Assembly: GCA_001804815.1 (NCBI GenBank)
Contig: MHBI01000117.1
Span: 1 to 47,046 of the forward strand
Direction of reading: 5' to 3'
Length of the DNA: 47,046 bases
Source: Lentisphaerae bacterium GWF2_50_93
GTDB taxonomy: Bacteria; Verrucomicrobiota; Lentisphaeria; Victivallales; GWF2-50-93
Shown here: one piece after another, positions 7,394-19,300 of the stretch
Position numbering within the stretch: position 1 is the first letter of the stretch
Layout: each line of letters opens with the position of its first letter
The notes under the pieces: model-generated
Told to the model about the DNA's origin: nothing
Databases searched by the model: none
The model's input: the letters and a program-made list of their open reading frames with translations, nothing else
Translations under genes and position numbers: made by a program

Positions 7394-10300
7394 ATGTTAA
7401 GGAAGTTCTCCCGTATTATTTCTGCCTTCTTAATACTATCAATTACAATCAACGCTTATTCCCAGTCGGCCGACTACAGCAGGCCCGTGGGACTTATCAA
7501 GATCGAAATCCAGCCGGGAACTGAAAAGCTTAGTTCGACGCCGTTCGATGCTTTTGATCCTTCCATCAACGGGCTGATACTGGGGCAACTCACCGGCGGA
7601 AACACACATGCGACATCCGACCAGATCATCATATGGGACACTACGCTTCAGACACCCGGTGACAGGTCGGCCTTCCTTGCGGGGAGCACCGGAGACGATA
7701 ACAAGAACGGCAAGTGGTACAAGGACTTTACCTCATGGGATCTTTCAGACATGTCCATAAGCACTGGCATGGGCTTTCGCATCAAGAACAACCAGCTTGC
7801 CCAGCAGAAGGTCTTCTTGACCGGACTCGTCCCTCTCGACGCAACACGTACTGTAACCCTGCAGCCGGACATAAACCTCTTCGCTTATCCCTTTGCCTCA
7901 AAGATATCCCTGAACGGCGCAAGCCTGAAATTCGTCAACGGCGTCAGCGGTGGAATGGCCCAGAACGCCGCCGACATTATTTCAACCGTTTCACCTGACC
8001 CCGAGCACTGGCTTTACTACAATCCCCCTGATACTGCGTATAGCGACAAGTGGGTTGTATCATTGAATAACGTGAGCACACTGGAGCTGAAGCCGGGGGC
8101 GGGTTACTGGTACGACAGGCTGGGGCTGCTGCCACTGCAGTGGATCGAGAACCTCCCCTACCAGAATCTATTCGACGTGACCGCTGTCGCGCCTCTAGTT
8201 ACAGACATGACGTTTCCGGTCCATGACGAGGTCATGCTGCACGTCGACTGCACAGGTGCCCCAGGCGAGATCCTCGAGGTTTTCTACAAGGACGTGGCCG
8301 ACGGGGAATCCCTTGTGACGGAGTCCGGATGGAAAATGGCGGCGCAGAATTTGATGACAAACGGGCTGTCTGAGATCACGTGGACGGATGAGGGCAAGGC
8401 AGCAGACGAATTTCCGCTTCTAGTCAGGCCAAAGATCTCAAATGTGTTCATGAGGGTCTACATCGTCTCCCGCCAAGATATCGACAGTGATAACGATGGT
8501 CTCTCTAACGGTAGGGAGCTTTTTGTGTACGGAACGAATCCGAGCAATCCGGATTGGGACGGAGACCTTCTTAAAGACGGAGAGGAAGTTAATACATACC
8601 GCACAAATCCGAAGGTAGTCGACAGCGACGGGGATGGAGTACAATACAACGACTATGTAGAAGTCAAGGCGCGCTATCCCACAGATCCGAACGATCCAGC
8701 AAAAACCCCTGCTACACTGCCGTCCTTCTGGTCCAACTATAATGTCGGCGCCTCCGCACCCCCAGATAATGATGTTCCCGGTACCAGTACGACCTATTAT
8801 GATGGGTTGTTTACAGTTGCGGGGGCTGGCACCCTGCCTGCTTCCTCGAAGCCTGACAAGTTTCGCTACTGCTACCAGACGAGAACCCTGGATGTCAACT
8901 GCGAGGTAAAGGCGCTTGTAACACAGGCGAGTCAGGAAAACACAAGTTCGACGACCAAGGCGGGGATTATGATCCGCAAGGACACGAGCGACAGCACCCA
9001 GTATGTCTTTGCATATCTCAGCCCGTATTACAGTGGCACACCATATTTCCTCAGGCGTGAGACCGTCGGAGCCAATGCAGCCGCAAACCTTGCCGGCGGA
9101 ACTGCGAATCTGCCATGCTGGGTCAAGATCACGAAATCCGGAAACAGCTACACCCCATACCAATCGATGGACGGATCGAGCTGGACACAAATTGGTACAG
9201 CTCCATATTCTGTCGCGATGGGGGACAGTGTGCTGGTCGGCTTCGCGTCAGCCAACACAGCCCTTACGGGTATCAATACCGGTAAATTCGACAATTTCAG
9301 CATTGCGCTTACAGACACACCCGTTATCACACAGACCAATCCAAGCGGTTATTTCCAGATGAGCCAGCAGGTCTCGATGGATCTTGCAACCACTGCAGAC
9401 TCGGAGATATGGTACACCGTCGGCAGTTCCCTTGATACTGCGGCGAACATACCGGTACAAGGCAGCCCCTCCATCAAATATGAAGGGCCGTTCGATGTTA
9501 CTGCATCATGTGTCATAAAGGCCAGAAGGTTCAAGACAGATCCAGAACACCCCGAACTCGACTATGCTCCTAGCCCTGTCTCTGTAAAAGTGTTCAACCA
9601 GCCCGGCCTGATGGTGAAATACTACGACGGCAACGGTCTTAACTGGACGGAAATCCCGGATTTCACCGGTACTCCGTATATGGTGAGCATGATCCCGAAC
9701 CTGGATTATCCTGAAACCACCGGGCATATAATGACCTCCGGCAGAGACAACAATGTAGCCGCACTTGTGACAGGGAAGATTTATTGTCCGATTGATGCCA
9801 GCTACACGTTCTACTTGCTTAGCGGGGAAGGTTCAAGGCTGTACATAGACGATTCCGAGAAAACCGAAGCGCCCCTTATCGAACGTAATGGGATCATCGC
9901 ATTTGGACAGTCATATCACGCTATAACGCTTACCAAGGGATTCCATGACATAAGGCTGGAATACTTCGAGGCCTCAGGTACTGGCGGTATCCAGCTTAAA
10001 TGGGCATATACGGGACAGTCAGCCATAATAATGCCCAATACAGCCTTCTTCAGCCCTGATACGGAGCTTGACGGTCTTCCCGACCAGTGGGAAATATTTA
10101 AGTTCACTAACTTGGCCCATTCCGGCACCGATAACTCCGATCCGGACGGCATCAGCGACAAGGAAGAGCTGAATTTCTATTTTACGGATCCCTTCGATGA
10201 CCTCCAGCCGTTTGCCCCGAAGACGCCCTCTGATGCCGCTGCCGGAATCGCGGTTTCATATTGCGCGAAGAATAACAGGACCTGGGCATATGTCCCCGAA

Positions 10301-13300
10301 TTTGAATACAAGGACAGCCAGGGGGAAATCCACTACTATCTGCCTCATTTCGGGACATCCACAGTCGGAAACATAAATTTTGGATCTACGACAACGGTTC
10401 CATTCGCTACAGGTGTGCCACTCGACAATTTTGCGGCTTACTTCAGGGGATACATCAATATCACAGCACCAGGCCTATATAAGTTCTACATTGACTGTGA
10501 CGCTGGAGCCAACTTATACATCGACGGCAAAAGGATAGTAAACAACGACGGCCTGCATACCACCAGCGAAGAATATGGCTACGCCTCCCTCAAGACGGGA
10601 AAGCATGAGATCAGCGTTGATTACTATGAGACCACTTCCTACTCAAAACTCATACTGCAATACGAGGGGCCGGATGCCGGATCTAAGCTGGTAGTTCCGG
10701 CTTCTGTGCTTTTCCATTCCACGCAGTATGTCTCAAACATGTCCCTACCTGCAAGCAATGATGCAGATTCTGACGGTCTCGTGGATCCCCTTGACTCAGA
10801 CGACTCCGACTGGGACAGCGTGAATGCGACAAACTTGATAATGGATGGAGACAGGGTCGAACTAAATCCTCCGACGGGAGACCTTCCTTCCGGCTGGGAG
10901 GATCTTAACATTGGGTCGAGTGCGGGATCGGCGAATTATGAAGCATCGGTGTTCACACTCAGAAACAAGGCAACCATTCTCTCCCCTGTCCCCGATATCT
11001 ATGGTGCATCCGACAGCTTAAACTACTGCTACCAGGATCTCTATGGTGATTGTGAGGTTGTCGTAAGGGTCATATCCCTGCCCAACACAAACGCCTTCGC
11101 CAAGGCCGGACTGATGATCCGTGAATCACTGGATGCTGGCTCTAGGAACGCATTTGTCTTTGTCACACCCAGCAATGGGGCAAACTTCCAGTACAGGGCG
11201 ACTACAGCATCAACAACAACCAGGGTGGCTGGTGCCGGTTCGGCCACAGCTCCCTACTGGCTTAAGCTTGTGAAAACAGGCAATATATATGCTGCATATC
11301 AGTCGCAGGATGGTTCAAACTGGACTTTGATTGATTCGAATCAGACCGTTGCCATAGGAAATGTGGTCAAAGTCGGATTTGCCGTGACAAGCATGAACGG
11401 TTCCATTCCTGATCCGGTTCCTGTGAAGTTTGACAATTTCAGCATAACAAGGACACTTACGGCATTTCCTTCAATCTCAGGCAATCCGACAGGATATTTC
11501 CAGGGAGCACGCACAGTCACAATCGCAGATTCCGTACCGGCTGTGCCAGGTACGGTAATGAGATATACCAGCGACAGCAGCGATCCTGTCTCGAATTCAC
11601 CAACCTATTCCGTCGGACAGACAATAATAGGTATCGCAGGGAACGCTGATATCAAAACCAGACTGTACAAGGACGGATACCTCCCCGGACCGATCACTCA
11701 GTCATTCTTTACCGGGAACCCGTCACTCATGGTGAAATATTATGACTTGAACTGCTCAGTGCTTCCAACGCAGCCACCCACCGGGCAGCCTTACAAGGTA
11801 TCGATGATTCCGGACATAAACTTTCCATCCAACAAGGACGGGGCAATCCTGACCTCGGACAGGGCCGACTATGTCTACGCCGAGATCACCGGTCAGGTCT
11901 ACTGCCCAATTTCCGGAAGCTATACCTTCTACCTTATTAGCAGCGACGGTTCTGCACTGGATGTCGATGGTACGCGCCTGCTCACCAATGACGGGGTGCA
12001 GGCGATGGTGCAGGTATATGCGGCAAGAGTTCTTACCCCAGGAATGCATGACATAAAGGTGAGCTATTTCAACTCTACTGGCACCACTACCGGCCTTGGA
12101 GGACTCCAGCTCAAATGGGCATATACAGGCCATGCCGCAGATTACATTACACCGGACGAGTTCTTCTGCCCTGATACGGATCTGGATGGGCTTCCCGACC
12201 AATGGGAGAAGTACAAATATGGTGAAAACGATCTTTCCCATTCCGGGACAGAGGATGCCGACCAGGACGGATGGACGAATGCGCAGGAACTCAACCTCTA
12301 CATGACAGACCCGGACAATGCGGCAAGCACTCCGGCCGCCGCTTCAAATCCTGCCAATACCACTGCAAACGGGCTCGTAGCCACATACTGCGCCATGAAT
12401 GCCAGGGCATGGACACAGGTGCCAGATCTTCCGAATCTGCCGAAATATGGTGCGACAGCTGTCAATAATATCAACTATGCCAGAGGAACAGGTGCATTTG
12501 CGACAAGTGGAGTTGCGATAAATATAGGAGCAATGTTCAAAGGGTACATAGAAGTTCCGACCAGTGGGATTTACAAATTCTATATCAACTGTGAAGACGG
12601 CGCCAATCTCTACATTGACGGGAAACCGGTAGTATATAACGACGGTCTCCACGCAATACAGGAGACTTATGGCATTGTCGGAATGGAAGCCGGGAAACAT
12701 GAGATCAGGGTCGACTATTACCAGACAACTTCTTATAACTCCCTTATAGTGAGCTATGAAGGGCCTGGGATTTCAAAATTATTGGTGCCTTCTACTGTCC
12801 TATCATATTCCAACCAGTACCTTGCCGACATGCTGGCCGAAAACGATCCTGATTCTGATGGTGTTCACACGATCACAGCATCTGCAGGCGCCAACGGTTC
12901 GATTTCACCAAGCGGGACTATCACATTAAATTATATGGATAACCAGGGATTCACAATCACGCCTCATGCAGGACATGAAGTATCCGATGTCCTTGTCGAT
13001 AATGTTTCTGTTGGCGCGGTAACAAGCTACCAGTTCACTGATATCAGGATAAATCACACAATTTCAGCAAGCTTCATGGAATTGAAACTTGTGAGATTTG
13101 TCGAAGGAGTTGGAGGAACAATTAGTGGAGATAAAATTCAGAAAGTAAACCATGGAGGAAATTGCGCACAGGTTATCGCTGTTCCAAACACAGGATATCA
13201 TTTTGTCAATTGGACAAGTAATGGATCAGTTTATAATACCGAAGCAGCTTTGACAGTTTCAAACGTCAATCAGGACATGACGTTTATTGCGAATTTCGCT

Positions 13301-16300
13301 ATCAACGCTGATGTCTTGAATCTTAATCTTTCGGTTTCTCCGGTAAATTGCGGTTATACAAACCCAGTTGGTTCAATAGGAGTAAGTTCTGGAGTTGCAA
13401 CTCCAATATCAGTGACCCCTGTCCTGGGCTATCATTTTACCACCTGGTCAAGCACAGGTGGAGTATTTGAAAATACCGCCTTGCCAGAAACAACGGTCTC
13501 TCTTACAAGCGATGCCACTGTTACTGCTAACTTTACGCTTAATCCTCTTAATCTGTTTGGGATGGGCAGAAATTCATATGGTGAAATTGGAGATGGGACA
13601 ACGACTGAAAGACATTCTCCTGTGCAATCAACGTTGTCCAGCGTGAGTGCAATTTCAACAGGAGGTTTTTACAGTAGTCTTTGTATAAAGGGAGATGGTT
13701 CACTGTGGGCTGTAGGAGCCAATAATAATGGGCAACTTGGCGATGGAACAACAACAAATCGAAGTATTCCTGTACAGATTATTCCTTCCGGAGTTGTTGC
13801 AATTTCTGCCGGATACAATCACGGTCTTTTCTTGAAGGATGATGGTTCACTTTGGGGTATGGGAGATAACGCTTGCGGCGAACTGGGAGATGGAACAACA
13901 ACTGAGCGACACGCTCCAGTTCAAATCGTACCATCAGGGGTGTCCGCAATTTCAGCTGGATACTATTACAGCCTGTTCCTGAAAAACGACGGATCGTTGT
14001 GGTCTATGGGATATAATGGTTATGGTCAACTTGGCGACGGGTCAACAACTGTGCGACATGCTCCAGTCCAAATCGTGTCATCAGGGGTATCTGCTATCTC
14101 AGCTGGCAATTACCACAGCCTGTTCTTAAAGAATGACGGTTCGATGTGGGCTATGGGCAATAATGCCTATGGTCAATTTGGCAATGGAACAACTACTGAG
14201 CAACATGCTCCAGTCCAAATCGTGTCATCAGGGGTATCTGCCATTTCAGCCGGATTCTATTTCAGTCTCTTCCTGAGGAACGATGGTTCGATGTGGGCTA
14301 TGGGATATAATAATAGTGGTCAACTTGGCGATGGAACAACAACTAATCGATACAATCCTGTACAAGTCGAGTCATCGGGCGTATCCGATATTTCAGCAGG
14401 ATACTATCACAGCCTCTTCCTGAAAGATAACGGATCCCTTTGGGCGATGGGTGACAACATGTTTGGCCGACTTGGCGATGGAACAACAACTGATCGACAC
14501 GCACCTGTCCAAATCATGTCATCAGGGATTTCCGCTATTTCAGCTGGGTACTATCATAGCCTGTTCCTGAAAAATGGAACTTACACTGTGTCATTTGTTG
14601 AGGGAACAGGAGGAACAATCACCGGAGAGAGGCTCCAAACAGTCAATCCTGATGAAGACTGCTCACAAGTAATTGCAATTCCAAATATTGGATATCATTT
14701 TGTCAGTTGGACAAGGAATGAGACAGTTTACAGCACAGATGCAACTCTGACAGTAAGAGATGTCCAGGACATGACCCTGAATGCGAATTTCGCAATCAAT
14801 CCTGGATTATGTAATCTCTCTTTTGCAATATCGCCATCAAACTGTGGAAATATCACTCCAAGAGGGCCCACGGGAGTAACTCCTGGTGTGGCAGCTCAAA
14901 TCTCAGCGATGGCATATCCAAGATATCATTTTCTCAACTGGACTAGCACAGGTGGTGTAATTTCAAATACCTGCTTGCCGGAAACTTCCATCACCCTCAC
15001 GGATGATGCAATTCTTACTGCGAATTTTTACAGGAATAATCTTGGTTTGTTTGGGATGGGCCAGAATAACTCAGGCCAACTTGGAGATGGAACAACGACT
15101 AACCGTCACATGCCTGTTGAAATCGCACCAACTGGAATAGCTAAAATTTCGATTGGCGGTGGCTATAGTTTGTTCCTTAAGGATGATGGTTCTCTTTGGG
15201 GTATGGGACATAACGCTTGCGGTGAACTGGGAGACGGAACGACAATCCAGAGAAATACTCCAGTCCAAATTGTAACATCCGGGGTGCTTGCCATTTCGGC
15301 AGGAAGCACTCACAGCCTGTTCCTTAAGGATGATGGTTCTCTTTGGGCGATGGGGAACAATAATCAAGGCCAACTTGGAGACGGAACGATAACCCAGAGA
15401 AACACTCCTGTCCAAATCGTGTCATCCGGTGTAAGTGCCATTTCGGCTGGCGGATCTCACAGCCTGTTCCTGAAGAATGATGGTTCACTTTGGGCGATGG
15501 GGAACAATAATCAAGGCCAACTGGGAGACGGAACGACAACCCAGAGAAACACTCCTGTCCAAATCGTGTCATCCGGTGTAAGTGTCATTTCGGCAGGAAA
15601 CTCTCACAGCCTGTTCCTGAAGAATGATGGTTCACTTTGGGCGATGGGGAACAATAATCAAGGCCAACTGGGAGACGGAACGACAACCCAGAGAAATACA
15701 CCAGTCCAAATCGTAACATCCGGGGTGCTTGCTATTTCCGCCGGATCCTATCACAGCATGCTCCTGAAAGATAATGGATCCCTTTGGGCGATGGGCGACA
15801 ACCAGTATGGTAGCCTTGGCGATGGAACAACAACTGATCGATATGCACCTGTCCAAATCATGTCATCTGGCATATCTGCTATTTCAGCCGGATCCTATCA
15901 CAGCATGTTCCTGAAGACCGACGATTCGATGTGGGCAATGGGTTGTAATGCTTATGGTCAACTTGGCGATGGAACAACAACCACTCGATACGCTCCAGTA
16001 CAGATCATGCCATCTGGTGTATCTGCTATTTCCGCCGGATCCCACAGCCTGTTCCTGAAGAACGGGACATGCACCGTGACATTTACCGCAGGAGAGGGAG
16101 GAACAATCACAGGAGAAAAAATTCAGATTGTCACCTCTGATGAAGAATGTAGCCAGGTCATAGCCGTCCCCAATGCAGGATTCCATTTCGTCAACTGGAC
16201 AAGAAATGGAGTATTTTACAGCTCTGATGCGAACCTGACCGTGACATGTGTTCAAGATATGACTATAACAGCAAAATTTGAAATAAATCCGGGATTATGC

Positions 16301-19300
16301 AAGCTTTCTATCAACGCCTTGCCAGCTAGTAAAGGATCAGTCAATCCCGAAGGTTCAATCGGTGTAGCACCGGACGAACCAACATCGATTTCAGCAACTG
16401 CTGTTTCGGGCTGTCATTTTGTGAACTGGACTGGTACAGGCGGATCAATTGACAATGTTGCTTCACCTGAAACAACTGTAACACTTACAGACGATGCAAC
16501 AGTCACTGCTAATTTCATTTTGAACTCGCAAGGATTGTTTGGAATGGGAAACAATGCTAATGCCAGGCTTGGTGATGGAACAATAATTAATCGATACTCA
16601 CCTGTTCAAACCTTGTCTTACGGTGTTGCAGCTGTTTCCGCGGGAACATGGTACACATATTTCATAAAGGATGATGGTTCTCTATGGGGAACGGGTTGGA
16701 GTCCAGCTGGCATACTTAGCAATGGTGCTACTGGTTCGATAAAAACTCCAGTGCAAATTATATCAGAAGGTATGATGGCTATTTCAGCCGGACCAGATCA
16801 TATTGTTCTTTTAAAAGCCAATGGCTCTCTCTGGACCGGAGGCGATAATAGCCAAGGACAACTTGGTGATGGAACAACTAACGACAGCAGCATACCTATT
16901 CAAATAATCTCCAGCGGAGTAGCAGCAATATTGGCAGCTCCGCAGAACACCTTCTTTATAAAAGATGACGGCTCCCTATGGGGTATGGGAGACAACCATT
17001 GCGGACAGCTTGGTGATGGAACAACAACCAATCGATTAGAACCTATTCAAATTGCACCATCTGGCATTGTAGCTGTTTCAGCCGGGAGTTACCATTGCCT
17101 ATTTTTGAAAAATGATGGTTCACTTTGGGGGATGGGTAACAATGGGCAAGGACAACTAGGACAAGGAACTGCTACTTATATATATACACCTGTTCAAATT
17201 CTTAATTCTGGAGTAACTGCAATTGCATGCGGTTATTCTCATAGCCTTTTTATAAAATCCGACAAATCGCTATGGGCCATGGGTAAAAACAGCTATGGGC
17301 AACTTGGAGTTGGCAGTACATCAAACATGACAACTCCAGTAATTGTATTATCCTCTGATGTAAAAGCAATATCTGCAGGTTGCGAACACAGCATGTTTAT
17401 AAAGCAAAATGGTTCTCTGTGGACTATGGGAAGAAATAATGCTGGGCAACTTGGAGACGGCACTACTACAGACCGGAACACTCCAGTTCAAATAGTTGAA
17501 TCAATGGTAACAGCTATTTCTGCAGGCAATGTTCATAGCGTATTCCTCGCAGACGGAAATTATACCGTTACATTTATTGATGGAGCAAACGGTACGCTCA
17601 CAGGCGAAAAAACACAGACTGTTAGTTACGGCGGATCAACACAAGCCGTGACTGTGGTTCCGAATGTTGGATATCATTTTGTAAACTGGACAAAGGATGG
17701 AGTTGAATACAGCACAAGTCAGGATCTTACCGTGTCAAATGTTATAGAAAACATGGCAGTAACCGCGAATTTCGCAATTAACACATACACTGTCACGTTT
17801 GTAGAAGGGGCAAATGGCACAATTACAGGGAACAATGTTCAGTCTGTCATTCATGGAACTAATTGTACTGCGGTAACCGCGGTTCCAGACACAGGATATC
17901 ACTTTGTGGATTGGACAGGTGATGTCATAAGCATAAATAATCCATTGACACTCACGAATGTCACTTCAAACAAGACAATTACCGCTAATTTCTATAACTT
18001 ATACACAATCTCTGCATCTGCAGGGGCAAATGGTACAATCTCTCCAGTTGGAGACGTCGCGGTGATTCAGGGCACAAATCCGGCTTTCACTATTACACCT
18101 GCCCCCGGATACCATGTGTCTGATGTGCTTGTGGACGGAGTGTCAGTTGGCGCCATAACAAGATACAAGTTTTTCGATGTTCAATCAGCCAGAACCATAT
18201 CAGCCAGTTTTACACTTACGGACACACGTTTTGTATATGTGGACAGCGCACAGGACGATGCAAATGACGGTCTTAGCAGGGAATATGCCAAGAAAACCAT
18301 AAGTGCTGCGCTGGCGATCTGTTCCGATGATGATGTTGATATAGATTACGTTGTGCTAGTCGCAGACGGGACATATGCCGGAGAACTGAACACCTGCCTC
18401 GAATTCAACGGCAAGAACATTAAGTTGAAATCTGAAAACGGATATAAAAAGACGATTATAGACGGAGGATATACATCGTTTGGAGTCGCCATGAATTCCG
18501 GTGAGTCGGACAGGACGATGATAGATGGATTCACATTCAAAAACTGCCATACTGCCGGTTATGGAGCCGCCATCTTCCTTGACAACGCTTCATCTCCTAA
18601 AATCATAAATTGCAAATTCACAGGAAATTATTCCGAATGCACTGCTGGTGCTATTTACGCCAATGGGGGAACTCCGGTTATAGAGTCCTGTATCTTTGAA
18701 GACAATTACGCCTATGGCAACGGTGGTGCCGTCATGCTTATTGCATGCGATCTGGCTTCATTGAAAACATCATCATTCCTGCACAATACCGCAGGGAACT
18801 CCGGTGCTGCAGTTTACGCAATTAACTCCGAAATCATTATTGAGAACAGCGTAATAACAAAAAACACCACATTGTATGGAAATTCAGCACTGTCTGCGGA
18901 CTCTTCTGAAACAGATAAAAAGACAGTTATATCAAATTGCACGATTGTCAAAAATGAAACTGGCCAACATGGAATTTCACTCGCAACATCTACTCCCTCG
19001 GTTTGTGTGAATACAATATTGAGGGACAATGATGGCATGCAGATCCGAAACGACACCGGCACCATGGTGACATACTGCAATACCGTAGGCTTCTCCGGGG
19101 CAGGAAATATTGATGCCGATCCAATATTTGCAGATGTTGATAATAACAACATCCATATTACTGCAGATTCACCTTGTATAGATATGGGAACAATCAGCTA
19201 TTCTCCAGCTTCCGACATCGATGGTGATCAGCGTCCGACAGGCCCAGGAGTAGACATCGGCGCAGATGAATATGTCGTTATGGCTGCAGGTATCAGCGTA

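Noticed and set aside
8438..9190. 250-codon open frame on the minus strand within the giant gene
   Set aside because: It runs antisense to well-recognised calcium-repeat and DUF1349-like domains and resembles no protein.
15071..15856. Minus-strand open frames with repeated sequence in RCC1 block 2
   Set aside because: Their repetition only mirrors the RCC1 repeats on the coding strand.
13553..17560. Regular repeats that could be mistaken for a CRISPR array or satellite DNA
   Set aside because: The 147-base period is exactly 49 codons, keeps one open frame, and translates to RCC1 blades.
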